64,000 bases of DNA from Halomonas elongata (GCF_029081005.1 NZ_JAJQTQ010000008.1:97837-161836), one strand, 5' to 3'; numbered from the stretch's first letter, positions 33,083-40,969 are shown. Numbers and translations: made by a program. The notes: generated by a model not told the origin, from the letters alone.

Positions 33083-34003
33083 TCAGCTATCCAGGTTGTC
33101 GAGGAAGTCGGACGCCACCTGGGCCGGGTCGAGCCCCTTGACCGCCACGTCGCCATTGAGGCGCTGCAGGGTGTCACGGTCGAGGGCCTCGAAGACCGGT
33201 GCCAGCAGGGTTTCGATCTCGGGGTGCGCGTCCAGCACGCTCTCGCGCACCACCGGCGTCGGCTGGTAGACCGGCTGCACACCGAGGGTGTCGTCCATCA
33301 CGACCAGATCCAGGGCCTTGAGGCCACCATCGGTCCCGTAGGTCATGGCGGCATTGACGCCACTGGTCTGCTGGGCGGCGGCCCGCATGGTCGCGGCGGT
33401 GTTGCCGCCAGAAAGTACCAGCAGCTGATCGTCGGCGAGATCGAAGCCATAGGCTTCCTGGAATGCCGGCAAGGCCTGGGGCGACTCGACGAACTCCGCG
33501 CTGGCCGCCAGCTTGAAGTCGCCACCCTCGTCGAGATAGTCCGCCAGGTCCTCGAGACTCGCGAGGTCATGTTCGCGAGCCAGCTCGCCCCGCACGCTGA
33601 TCGCCCAGGTATTGTTGGCCTCCGCTGGGGTCAACCAGACCAGGCCGTTGCGTTCGCGATCCGCATCCTTGACCGTCTGGTAGGCCTGCTCGGCATCCTT
33701 CCATGCGGCGCTGTCGGCCATGTCGAAGAAGAAGGCGCCATTGCCGGTATATTCCGGATAGAGGTCGATTTCCCCTGCCGTGAGCGCCTCGCGCACGATA
33801 CTGGTGGTGCCGAGCTGCAGGCGATTTTCCACCTCGAGGCCGCCATTCTCCAGGCGCTGCAGGATCAACTGACCGAGCACCGAGCCCTCGGTATCGATCT
33901 TGGAGGCCACCACCACCGGCGAATCATCGGCCTGGGCCACGGACAGGGTCATCAAGGTACCGGCCGCCGCGGCGGCGAGACGCGTCAGTACAGGGTTCAT
34001 CAT
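33083..34003 (-). CDS. osmF: Osmoprotectant-binding periplasmic protein (OsmF/YehZ-like)
   Basis: Periplasmic substrate-binding protein of the importer. I start at ATG 34003 (MMNPVLTRLAAAAAGTLMTL), with CAGGTG nearby. A signal peptide is cut about after VAQA (residue 25), leaving a mature protein of about 280 residues. Family motifs are VVVASKIDTEGSVLGQLILQ (about 30-49), TTSIVREALTAGEIDLYPEY (about 66-85) and TGNGAFFFD. In E. coli this low-affinity system handles glycine betaine poorly, and its true ligand is unsettled, so the substrate here is also open. It is the first gene of osmF-yehYXW, with a promoter-like sequence 32-61 bases upstream. Confidence 0.93.
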   Translation of the reverse strand: MMNPVLTRLAAAAAGTLMTLSVAQADDSPVVVASKIDTEGSVLGQLILQRLENGGLEVENRLQLGTTSIVREALTAGEIDLYPEYTGNGAFFFDMADSAAWKDAEQAYQTVKDADRERNGLVWLTPAEANNTWAISVRGELAREHDLASLEDLADYLDEGGDFKLAASAEFVESPQALPAFQEAYGFDLADDQLLVLSGGNTAATMRAAAQQTSGVNAAMTYGTDGGLKALDLVVMDDTLGVQPVYQPTPVVRESVLDAHPEIETLLAPVFEALDRDTLQRLNGDVAVKGLDPAQVASDFLDNLDS

Positions 34004-34034
34004 TAGCACCTGCTGGCTGTGTATGTATCCTGAG

Positions 34035-34064
34035 AGTATAAGGCCCGACTCAACGGACTGTCAG
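34035..34064 (-). promoter_or_regulatory. Likely sigma-70-type promoter of osmF operon
   Basis: On the minus strand, CTGACA (34059-34064) and TATACT (34035-34040) are separated by 18 bases, a near-consensus pair. The -10 lies 32 bases upstream of the osmF start. E. coli osmF is controlled by RpoS, which can also read such a -10; no operator is obvious. Confidence 0.5.
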
Positions 34065-34094
34065 AACGGCATCTCAACGCCGTAGCGAGGGCGC

Positions 34095-35054
34095 ATGCCA
34101 CCCCACGATACCGACTTCCTGGAACACTGGCAGCACCCTCTGGTCAGGGATCTGGCCTGGTTGCTGCTGGCCCCGGACCTGCTGGCCCTGGCCTGGCCGG
34201 GCCGTCCGACTCGGGCGGCGCTCGGCCTCGGCAGCATCGAGGCGCTACGCGGCTACCTCGATACCCAGGCGGCCCTTCCCGAGGCCCTCGAGACCAAGGC
34301 CGGCGCTCCCGGCGCGACACGCCTGGGACACTACCACGAACGACTGTGGCAGCACCTGCTGGAGACCGCCCCGACGACTCGACTGCTGGCGCATAACCTG
34401 CCGATCGCGCGCGAACGCCGCACTCTGGGCGAACTCGACCTGCTCTACCGGAATGACGGCGATCGCACGCCTGTGCATCTCGAGGTGGCCATCAAGTTCT
34501 ATCTGGGTCTGCCGGAGGGACCCGGCGAGGCGCACGACCAGGCTCGCTGGATCGGTCCCGGTGGCCTCGACAGCCTGGCCATCAAACGAGCACACCTGGA
34601 GCGCCATCAGTTGCCCATGGCGGACATGCCGGAGGCGCAGCTCGCCATGTCGCAGCGGCTCGGCGTGGCCTTCGGCGGTCGACTGCATCAGCGGCTGGCG
34701 ATGCCCGGCGTGCTCTTCTACCCCTATCGACACCAGGTACCGGCGCCTCGTCAGGCCCATCCCGCGCATCAGCGCGGGCTATGGCTGCACTGGCGAGACT
34801 GGCCGTCCATTGCCGCGACACTGCCTGCGCAGACGCGAGGCACCTGCATGGGCAAGCCACACTGGCTGGCCCCGCCTCGCCAGGAAGCACTGATGCCACT
34901 CACGGCGCTGTCGGCCTGGCTCGACAGGCACTTCGCCAGCGGCGGCGCACCGCGCCAGATCGCCTTGCACGACCCTGTCCGCGGCTGGCGACGCCTCTTC
35001 GTGGTCGACGACGCCTGGCCACGCCAGGTGCCGCTGCCCCCCGGCCCCTCTTGA
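34095..35054 (+). CDS. DUF1853 family protein, possible PD-(D/E)XK nuclease fold
   Basis: A 319-residue cytoplasmic protein of the DUF1853 family, whose function is not established. The middle carries TLGELDLLYRNDGDRTPVHL followed by EVAIKFYLG (about residues 115-145). The spacing of Glu-x-Asp and Glu-x-x-x-Lys resembles the D...ExK active site of restriction-like nucleases; this is my inference. Further recognisable stretches are QARWIGPGGLDSLAIKRAHL and PGVLFYPYRHQVP. It is monocistronic, divergent from osmF and convergent with the amino-acid ABC operon. Confidence 0.75.
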   Translation: MPPHDTDFLEHWQHPLVRDLAWLLLAPDLLALAWPGRPTRAALGLGSIEALRGYLDTQAALPEALETKAGAPGATRLGHYHERLWQHLLETAPTTRLLAHNLPIARERRTLGELDLLYRNDGDRTPVHLEVAIKFYLGLPEGPGEAHDQARWIGPGGLDSLAIKRAHLERHQLPMADMPEAQLAMSQRLGVAFGGRLHQRLAMPGVLFYPYRHQVPAPRQAHPAHQRGLWLHWRDWPSIAATLPAQTRGTCMGKPHWLAPPRQEALMPLTALSAWLDRHFASGGAPRQIALHDPVRGWRRLFVVDDAWPRQVPLPPGPS

Positions 35055-35204
35055 ACCGCGACGGACAACGTCCTTTCCCCTCGAGCACCAACGCTCTGCT
35101 CCTGGTAAAAGCTCTCCAGCAGACAAGCCAAAAGAAGGTGCCCATGGCATGGGGCAGAAGGCTCGACACAGGGTCGGCGTGATGGGCGATATGGGGCGCG
35201 ACTC

Positions 35205-35984
35205 TCAATCGCCGGCAGAGCGACGAGACCATGAGCGTTCCAGGACACCGAAAGCCAGGGTGATCAGGCCGGCCAGGATCAGATAGATCAGGGCCATCAA
35301 CAGCAACGGCTCATAGACCAGGTAGGTCTCCTGCCGGATACGCCCGAACACGGCATAGGTATCCACGGCGGCAATGGTGGCGACCAGCGGCGTGGCCTTG
35401 AGCTGGATGATCAGCTCACCGTTGAGAGTCGGCAACACGCGCTGCACGGCCCGAGGCAACCAGATGCGCCGCAGGATCGCCAGCGGGTGCATGCCGAGCG
35501 AGCGTGCCGCCTCCAGCTCGCCTCTCGGCACACCGGCGAAGCCACCGCGCATCACCTCGCCCTCGTAGCCGGCGAACGACAGTGTCAGGGCCACGAAGGC
35601 GTAAGGCCAGGCCTCGGTGAGATAGGGCCACAGCCAACTCCCGCGCACACCTGGCAGGTAGGGAAACAGTGAGCCGAGTCCGTAGTACAGCAGCCAGATC
35701 TGCAGCAGCAACGGAGTGCCACGAATCAGGGTACAGAAACAACGGGCCAGCCAGGCCAACGGACGGGGCCCCGTTGCCTGCACCAGCCCGAGGGGAATCG
35801 CCAACAGGAACCCCGCCACGCTGGTGGTCACCAGCAGCACCAGGGTCAACCAGAGTCCGCCCAGAATGGCGTCACGGTAGTCGAGCAGCCAGTCCCAGCG
35901 CATTTGCAGCGCCATCATCGTGACACCCAGCACAACGATGGCGATCAATACGAGACGATGCGGTGGCAGGCGACGTTCAGCCAT
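35205..35984 (-). CDS. Polar amino-acid ABC transporter permease (HisM/ArtM-like)
   Basis: Inner-membrane permease of a polar amino-acid importer. I start at ATG 35984 (MAERRLPPHRLVLIAIVV), giving 259 residues and an 8-base overlap with the other permease. It has about five hydrophobic segments. The family region TLIRGTPLLLQIWLLYYGLG (about 92-111) and the EAA loop ELEAARSLGMHPLAILRRIW (about 163-182) are clear. It is the last of four genes, in the order ATPase, binding protein, permease, permease, which is the layout of arginine/lysine/histidine importers. Confidence 0.9.
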   Translation of the reverse strand: MAERRLPPHRLVLIAIVVLGVTMMALQMRWDWLLDYRDAILGGLWLTLVLLVTTSVAGFLLAIPLGLVQATGPRPLAWLARCFCTLIRGTPLLLQIWLLYYGLGSLFPYLPGVRGSWLWPYLTEAWPYAFVALTLSFAGYEGEVMRGGFAGVPRGELEAARSLGMHPLAILRRIWLPRAVQRVLPTLNGELIIQLKATPLVATIAAVDTYAVFGRIRQETYLVYEPLLLMALIYLILAGLITLAFGVLERSWSRRSAGD

Positions 35985-36699
35985 GTGACATCCCCCTGGT
36001 GGCACGGTGCTCCAGCGCCTTGAACACAAGGTTCGAGATCAGGGAAACGAGCAGGTAGAGCACACCGGCCGCACACAGAAACAGCAGATGGTGTTTGGTG
36101 GCGCCGGCCGCCTGACGCGCTGCCAGGGTCAGTTCGGTGAAACCGACCACCGCCAACAACGCCGTATCCTTGGTGGCAATCAGCCAAAGATTGGAGAGCC
36201 CCGGCAACGCCCCCGGCAGCATGGCCGGCAAGGTGATACGCCGGAAGGTCTTGGCGGCCGACATACCCAGAGAGTAGGCCGCCTCGATCTGGCCATCGGG
36301 AATGGCGCGAATCGCGCCGCGCATCACCTCGGTGGCATAGGCCCCCTGAACCAGGGCAATCACCGCGATGCCGGCGGCAAAGGGACCGATTTCCACCTCT
36401 CCCTGCCCGACCATGACCAGCAGCTGGTTAAGTGCCTCAGGCACGGCGAAGTAGAGCAACAGGATCAGCACCAGTTCCGGCACCGCACGAATGACCGTGG
36501 TATAGCACGCCAGCAGATCGCGGGTGACGGGGCCGCCGGAGAGCTTGCCGGCAGCCCCGGCCATGCCGATCAGCAGCCCCAGCAGATAGCCGCCCCCCGC
36601 CACCTGCAGCGACAGCCATAGCCCGTCGAGCAGAACGCCGCCCCAGCCGGGCGGCGCCAGCGCGAGCAGCTCCGCCATGCTCATGTCGCGATAGTTCAT
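35977..36699 (-). CDS. Polar amino-acid ABC transporter permease (HisQ/ArtQ-like)
   Basis: Partner permease, 240 residues, starting MNYRDMSMAELLALAPPGWG at 36699. Hydrophobic segments alternate with the family motif YTTVIRAVPELVLILLLYFA (about 66-85), and the EAA loop is GQIEAAYSLGMSAAKTFRRI (about 135-154). It lies 43 bases after the binding-protein gene and overlaps the next permease by 8 bases. The heteromeric pair fits an importer for a cationic amino acid such as arginine or its derivatives. Confidence 0.9.
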   Translation of the reverse strand: MNYRDMSMAELLALAPPGWGGVLLDGLWLSLQVAGGGYLLGLLIGMAGAAGKLSGGPVTRDLLACYTTVIRAVPELVLILLLYFAVPEALNQLLVMVGQGEVEIGPFAAGIAVIALVQGAYATEVMRGAIRAIPDGQIEAAYSLGMSAAKTFRRITLPAMLPGALPGLSNLWLIATKDTALLAVVGFTELTLAARQAAGATKHHLLFLCAAGVLYLLVSLISNLVFKALEHRATRGMSHG

Positions 36700-36742
36700 G
36701 GCTCAGAACGACTCCTTGCCAGATCCGTCATCACCCTCCACC

Positions 36743-37525
36743 TCAGGCGTCGGGCTCACCGTAGATATCGAAGTCGAAATAACGGGCGGTAATCTCGTCA
36801 TAGGTACCGTTGGCCCGAACCTCGGCGATCCCTTCGTTGAGCCGGTCACGTAGAGCGTCGTCTTCCTGGCGGATCCCGAAGCCGATACCTTCTCCCAGGG
36901 TCTCCGGGTCCTGGGCTACATTGCCCTTCATCTCACAGCACAGTTGGCCTTCATCGCTGGCCAGAAACTGCTCGACGATCAGGCGATCGGCCAGGGTGGC
37001 ATCCAGGCGCCCGGCGAACAGGTCCTGATTGGCTTCATCCTGGGTCTGATACTGCCGCAGGGTTGCCTCGGGGAAATGCGCCTGGGCATAGGCCTGGTGG
37101 ATGGAGGCGGACTGCACTCCGAGCGCCTTGCCGGCGAGACCTTCGGGCGTTGCCTCCAGCGCGACACCCTTGGCACCGGCCAGCGCCGCGGGCGTCTGGT
37201 AGTACTTGTCCGAGAAGGCAATGGTCTCGCGACGCTGGTCGGTAATGCTCAACGACGCAGCGATGAAGTCGATCTTGTCGCCGGTCAGGGCGGGGATCAG
37301 GCCATCCCAGGAGGTCGTGACGATCTCGCACTCCAGCTCGGCGGCTTCGCAGACCGCCCGGGTGATGTCCACTTCCCAACCATGCAGATCACCGCTCGCA
37401 TCCAGCGTGGCGAAAGGCGGGTAGGGTTCGGTCGCGAAGCCGACACGGGTCACCTCGGCATGCGCCAGCGGGGCCAGGCAAAGCGAGGTCAGGGTAGTCG
37501 TCAGCAGCAGTCGTTTCATTGTCAT
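36743..37525 (-). CDS. Periplasmic binding protein for a cationic amino acid (ArtJ/HisJ-like)
   Basis: Solute-binding protein of the importer, 260 residues, with a signal peptide MTMKRLLLTTTLTSLCLAPL ending near AHA (residue 23). The family-3 binding-protein signature reads GWEVDITRAVCEAAELECEI (about 48-67), then TTSWDGLIPALTGDKIDFIA, and ASLSITDQRRETIAFSDKYY is the classic SBP3 motif with the ligand Arg. The Asp and the aromatic pair resemble lysine/arginine/ornithine binders. The start overlaps the ATPase stop by 4 bases. With the neighbouring dimethylargininase-like gene, an arginine derivative is a plausible ligand. Confidence 0.9.
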   Translation of the reverse strand: MTMKRLLLTTTLTSLCLAPLAHAEVTRVGFATEPYPPFATLDASGDLHGWEVDITRAVCEAAELECEIVTTSWDGLIPALTGDKIDFIAASLSITDQRRETIAFSDKYYQTPAALAGAKGVALEATPEGLAGKALGVQSASIHQAYAQAHFPEATLRQYQTQDEANQDLFAGRLDATLADRLIVEQFLASDEGQLCCEMKGNVAQDPETLGEGIGFGIRQEDDALRDRLNEGIAEVRANGTYDEITARYFDFDIYGEPDA

Positions 37526-38331
37526 TCTCCTTGGGATGGACTGACCGAGCCCAGGAAGCGCTGCAGTCGCTGGGCAGTCGGGGCGCCGAACACCTGTCCG
37601 GGCGGCCCCTGTTCGGCGATCTCCCCCTGGTCGAGGAAGATGACCCGGTCCGCCACATCGGCGGCGAACGCCATTTCATGGGTCACGATGATCATGGTGC
37701 GACCCTCCTTGGCGAGGTCGCGTATCACCGTCAGCACCTCCCCTACCAGCTCAGGGTCCAGCGCCGACGTGGGCTCGTCGAACAGCAGTGCTTCGGGGCC
37801 CATCGCCAGGGCCCGGGCAATAGCACCACGCTGTTGCTGGCCACCGGAGAGTGTTGTCGGATAGGCCTCCCGGAGGTGGTAGAGGCCGACTCGTTCCAGC
37901 AGGGCCCGGGCCTCGTCGCGCGCTTCGGTTCGCGAACGCTTCAGCACCTGGATCGGTGCCTCCATGACATTGGCCTCCAGAGTCATGTGTGGCCATAGGT
38001 TGAACCCTTGGAAGACCATGCCCAGGCGTGCCCTCAGGCGACGCAACTGCCGGCGATCGGCGGGTTCATGCCGTGCCCCCTGGCCACGGAAGGGAATCGT
38101 TTCCCCCAACAGGCGCAGCGATCCGGAGGTGGGCGTCTCGAGCAGGTTGAGGCAGCGCAGTAGCGTGGACTTGCCCGAACCGCTGCTGCCGATCAGCACG
38201 ACGACGTCCCCCCGTCCGGCGGAGAGATCGATGCCCTTGAGGACCCGGTCGTCGCCATAAGCCTTGTGCAGATTCTCGACCTCGATGACGGCGTCGCTGT
38301 GGAAGGCGGTAGTGGTCGATGAATCGCTCAC
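37522..38331 (-). CDS. Polar amino-acid ABC transporter ATPase (HisP/ArtP-like)
   Basis: ATPase of 269 residues and first gene of the importer operon. Walker A is GSSGSGKST (about 48-56), Q-loop MVFQGFNLWPHMTL, Walker B LLFDEPTSALDPE and H-loop IIVTHEM. The signature is LSGGQQQRGAIARALAMG, with Gly where most members have Val (LSGGQQQRVAIARAL). The substitution is conservative in position and the gene is otherwise intact. It is divergent from the hydrolase gene at 38432, and the 100-base gap between them carries palindromes likely used by a shared regulator. Confidence 0.92.
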   Translation of the reverse strand: MSDSSTTTAFHSDAVIEVENLHKAYGDDRVLKGIDLSAGRGDVVVLIGSSGSGKSTLLRCLNLLETPTSGSLRLLGETIPFRGQGARHEPADRRQLRRLRARLGMVFQGFNLWPHMTLEANVMEAPIQVLKRSRTEARDEARALLERVGLYHLREAYPTTLSGGQQQRGAIARALAMGPEALLFDEPTSALDPELVGEVLTVIRDLAKEGRTMIIVTHEMAFAADVADRVIFLDQGEIAEQGPPGQVFGAPTAQRLQRFLGSVSPSQGE

Positions 38332-38358
38332 ATCGGGTCTCCGGGATTGTGCCTGTTG

Positions 38359-38374
38359 TTATGCGGTTGCATAA
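38359..38374. promoter_or_regulatory. Palindromic site in the divergent ABC/hydrolase promoter region
   Basis: TTATGC (38359-38364), GGTT, then GCATAA (38369-38374) form a perfect inverted repeat. A further ATGCAT and a partial repeat TATAAGATGC follow to 38395. The site lies between the divergent ABC ATPase (start 38331) and hydrolase (start 38432) genes, so one factor could control both. The TetR protein encoded at 39311 is the nearest candidate, though the promoter itself also contains TATAA-like sequence. Confidence 0.5.
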
Positions 38375-38431
38375 ACTATGCATCTGTATAAGATGCGAGT
38401 CAACGATCCCAACCTGCCATGGAGCCTGCCC

Positions 38432-39307
38432 ATGTCCCGCTATGGATGCCAATCGATGGCCGCCCCCATGACCCGCGTGCTGATGCGCCGTCCCGGAGCG
38501 AGCCTGAAGCGAGCCGACCCCGCGGAATGGCATTACAACGACCATTTCGATGCCGACAAGGCAATCGCCCAGTACGATGCCTTCACCGAACTGGTGCAGG
38601 CCTCTGGAAGCGAGATCGTATGGATCGAGGACGATGGCGATGGCCTCTCGGATGCCATGTTCACCCGCGATGCCTCGCTGATCACACGTGCCGGCGCCGT
38701 GCTGTTCCAGATGGGCAAGCCTCTGCGCGCTGCGGAACCCGAACTTCACGGGCGCCATTACGAGGCGGCGGGCATTCCGGTGCTCGGACGCTTGACCGGC
38801 GACGCCTGCATCGAAGGGGGCGACACCCTCTGGCTCGACGACAGCACCCTGGTCGTGGGCATGGGCTTTCGCTCCAATCGCGAGGGCGTACGCCAGTTGA
38901 ATGCGCTGCTCGGCCCGCACGGCATCGAGGTGCTGGGCTTCGACCTGCCGGTATGGGATGGCGAGGCTGCCTGCCTGCACCTGATGTCGGTCATCTCACC
39001 GCTCACCGACGACCTCTATCTGGTCCACCCCAAACTGATTCCGGCTGCCCTGTGGACCCTGATGAAGGCCCGTGGTATCACCCTGGTGACGGCTCCCGAA
39101 GCCGAATTCCATGACTCCCTGGGCCTTAACCTGAACGTCATGCCGCTCGCGCCCGGCGATTGCCTGATGATCGACGGTTTCCCTGGCACCAGGGCCGTGA
39201 TGGAGCGGCACGGGATTCGAGTACGTACCTTCGCCGGTGATGCCCTGTGCATGGCCTGCGAGGGCGGCCCCACTTGCCTGACCAACCCGATCCTGCGCGA
39301 GGCCTGA
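38432..39307 (+). CDS. Dimethylargininase/arginine deiminase-like hydrolase
   Basis: A guanidino-modifying enzyme of the DDAH/amidinotransferase superfamily. I start at ATG 38432 (MSRYGCQSMAAPMTRVLMRR), with GGAGCC five bases upstream, giving 291 residues. Superfamily landmarks are VLMRRPG (about 17), WIEDDGDGLSDAMFTRDASL (about 67-86), the substrate-loop motif GGDTLWLDDSTLVVG, catalytic His in ACLHLMSVISPL, and the C-terminal nucleophile in EGGPTCLTNPIL, matching the catalytic Cys of DDAH. The expected reaction is hydrolysis of methylated arginine to citrulline and a methylamine. Arginine deiminase activity is the alternative. It is 3 bases before the tetR gene and divergent from an amino-acid importer. 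Confidence 0.82.
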   Translation: MSRYGCQSMAAPMTRVLMRRPGASLKRADPAEWHYNDHFDADKAIAQYDAFTELVQASGSEIVWIEDDGDGLSDAMFTRDASLITRAGAVLFQMGKPLRAAEPELHGRHYEAAGIPVLGRLTGDACIEGGDTLWLDDSTLVVGMGFRSNREGVRQLNALLGPHGIEVLGFDLPVWDGEAACLHLMSVISPLTDDLYLVHPKLIPAALWTLMKARGITLVTAPEAEFHDSLGLNLNVMPLAPGDCLMIDGFPGTRAVMERHGIRVRTFAGDALCMACEGGPTCLTNPILREA

Positions 39308-39310
39308 CCC

Positions 39311-39934
39311 ATGGCGACCCGGCGTACCGGCAACGACCGCGAGAGCGTCCTGATCGACGCCACCCTCACCTGTATTGCGCGGGAGGGCATCTCTGCAGCC
39401 ACGGTACGCAACATCGCCGATTATGCCGGCGTCACCAACGGCCTGATCCGCTTCTACTTCAAGAGCAAGGATGGCATTCTCCAGGCCGCCTACCGGCGCT
39501 TCCTGGAGCGCCTCTTCGAGGCAGCCCACGGCACCATCGGCGGCGACATGACGGCGTGCGAGCGTCTCGAACGCTACCTGCTGGCCAACCTTTCGCCGCC
39601 CATCGTCACCCCGGACAGCCTGCTGCTGTGGGCCAACTTCCTGCCCCTCACCCATTACGATGACGCCATGGCCGACATCCGTCGGCACTGGTATACCCGC
39701 ACGACTCTCGCCTTCCGCGACCTCATCCACGGGGCACTGGAAGAACACGGTCATGCACCGAGCGACACCGAGCTGCGCCGACTCTCCGTCGCCGTCAACG
39801 GTCTTATCGACGGCCTGTGGATCGAGGGCTCCCTGTCCACCGAGACCCTCGACATCAACGAGCTTCAGACCATCGGGCTTGATGCCACCTCGCGACTGCT
39901 GGACATCCCGGCCTCCCATTCGCCGAAAAGGTAA
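39311..39934 (+). CDS. TetR family transcriptional regulator (BetI-like)
   Basis: A regulator of 207 residues. The N-terminal HTH is ISAATVRNIADYAGVTNGLI (about 27-46), followed by the Tyr/Phe-rich RFYFKSKDGILQAAYRRFLE. The ligand domain is closest in pattern to BetI-type members (LLLWANFLPLTHYDDAMADI, VAVNGLIDGLWIEGSLS). It starts 3 bases after the hydrolase gene, so both are in one transcript. Two candidate operators flank it: the palindromes at 38359 between the ABC operon and the hydrolase, and the doubled palindrome at 40070 further downstream. Confidence 0.9.
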   Translation: MATRRTGNDRESVLIDATLTCIAREGISAATVRNIADYAGVTNGLIRFYFKSKDGILQAAYRRFLERLFEAAHGTIGGDMTACERLERYLLANLSPPIVTPDSLLLWANFLPLTHYDDAMADIRRHWYTRTTLAFRDLIHGALEEHGHAPSDTELRRLSVAVNGLIDGLWIEGSLSTETLDINELQTIGLDATSRLLDIPASHSPKR

Positions 39935-40069
39935 GCATTGTCGCGCGTCACCTCCGGGACACGCACCGGTGACGGCCCACGGTCGTTGATCGCCGACAGG
40001 GACGCTCTCACCGAGCCTTCATCCGCCCGCCGTGCCTTTCGGTGACTGGTTGAACGAAGAACAATTAAG

Positions 40070-40093
40070 AAACAGTGTTTGCAAACAGTGTTT
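40070..40093 (+). promoter_or_regulatory. Doubled palindromic operator with a -10 element
   Basis: AAACAGTGTTT occurs twice (40070-40080 and 40083-40093), separated by GC. Each copy is a palindrome with a central G, and the junction TGTTTGCAAACA is itself a perfect 12-base palindrome. TATACT (40095-40100) follows immediately as a -10 on the plus strand. The arrangement is typical of TetR-type operators covering a promoter. It would drive the two small genes at 40227 and 40537. Nothing else is evident between 39935 and 40226. Confidence 0.6.
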
Positions 40094-40226
40094 TTATACT
40101 ACTCTGAAAGGCAAGGGTCGAGGGCTGAGCCGGTCCAGCACCGGGTATGTGCCCACTCTCACGCCCTGATACATGGCGAACGAGAATCGCTTGCCATGAC
40201 CGTCAAGCCGTTCGGAGGGATGCAGT

Positions 40227-40493
40227 ATGAACCCGGTATCGCTGTTGCCCCATCTTCCCATTGGGAACCACACCCTGCCCAGAGCGCGCCCCATGCGTCG
40301 AAACGCACGCATCGAGCTGCTCCACCGACCACGTCCCCGTGCTCATGACAAAGTGGAAGTCGGCTGCCTCTCCCATACCCCTCACGAAGATCTGGGGCCA
40401 ATGGATCTGGTCAATGCCAAGCGTAGGCTCGATTTCTACTCACGCTGGCACGGGCTGGAAGAGCCTCGCCTGCAGATATGGAAAGCACCCTGA
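40227..40493 (+). CDS. Small protein of unknown function
   Basis: An 88-residue open frame starting MNPVSLLPHLPIGNHTLPRA, with GGAGGG 8 bases upstream. The first half is Pro/Arg-rich; the second half (KVEVGCLSHTPHEDLGPMDL, NAKRRLDFYSRWHGLEEPRL) looks more like folded protein. I do not recognise a family. No signal peptide or membrane helix is seen. It lies about 130 bases downstream of the doubled operator and 43 bases before the next small gene on the same strand. Coding potential is moderate only; an overlapping frame (40079-40348) competes with it. Confidence 0.4.
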   Translation: MNPVSLLPHLPIGNHTLPRARPMRRNARIELLHRPRPRAHDKVEVGCLSHTPHEDLGPMDLVNAKRRLDFYSRWHGLEEPRLQIWKAP

Positions 40494-40536
40494 ACTCTCG
40501 CTCAGCACGAGTCGCCGACGAAGGAGGGACGTGCTC

Positions 40537-40836
40537 ATGAACACCGGAACGTCACTCGCCCCGCGCTGGCAGCATGTCCACGCCGATTGGTGGCAGGACG
40601 ATCGGGGCAACGACATCCATCGCGTCGAGATCGACGATGATGCTCTCTACCACTGCCACCTTGCCGGATCGCCACTGCCGTGGAGCGCAGTAACCAGAAG
40701 CCTGGACGAAGCCATGGGCATCGTCGACGAAGGGCCGAGTCCTTCCTCTCTCGACGGCGCCAGAGGCACGGCGGCTTCCCTTTCCGAAACGCAGCGAAGG
40801 TCCCGTCTCTTCAGCCGATCAAACAGTCAGGCATGA
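40537..40836 (+). CDS. Small protein of unknown function
   Basis: A 99-residue frame. I start at ATG 40537 because a strong Shine-Dalgarno, AAGGAGGGA, lies at 40521-40529; the longer frame upstream has no such site. The product begins MNTGTSLAPRWQHVHADWWQ and continues DDRGNDIHRVEIDDDALYHC, a compact acidic, aromatic-rich segment, then a Ser/Arg-rich tail. I do not recognise a family. The gene is followed directly by a terminator-like repeat that faces the convergent cysS, which supports a real transcription unit ending here. Confidence 0.5.
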   Translation: MNTGTSLAPRWQHVHADWWQDDRGNDIHRVEIDDDALYHCHLAGSPLPWSAVTRSLDEAMGIVDEGPSPSSLDGARGTAASLSETQRRSRLFSRSNSQA

Positions 40837-40842
40837 CATTGG

Positions 40843-40956
40843 CCCGGCATGCATCATGTCGGGTTACTCGCGCCCCTACGCCAACAAATCACCTGCCTGC
40901 GTCAGCGTGGGGCGGGCGACAATCAACGCGATCAGGTGAATTCGACTTTGATTGTC
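40843..40956 (+). repeat. Dispersed repeat family 3, copy A (bidirectional-terminator-like)
   Basis: It matches 61945-62060. Common parts are CCCGGCA-n-ATGTCGGG (first hairpin), then CGCGCC, GCGTCAGCGTGG and GGGCGACAATCAA, and a closing stem GACAATCAA (40918-40926) with TTGATTGTC (40948-40956). Both copies lie between convergent genes: here the small plus-strand gene ending 40836 and cysS ending 40970. The hairpins probably end transcription or stabilise transcripts from both sides. Confidence 0.65.
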
Positions 40957-40969
40957 ATGTTGACAGCAT

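Noticed and set aside
31806..33269. 487-codon plus-strand open frame opposite the osmoprotectant permease genes
   Set aside because: Composition dominated by Gln, Arg, His and Asp is typical of antisense shadows of membrane-protein genes; the minus-strand operon is complete.
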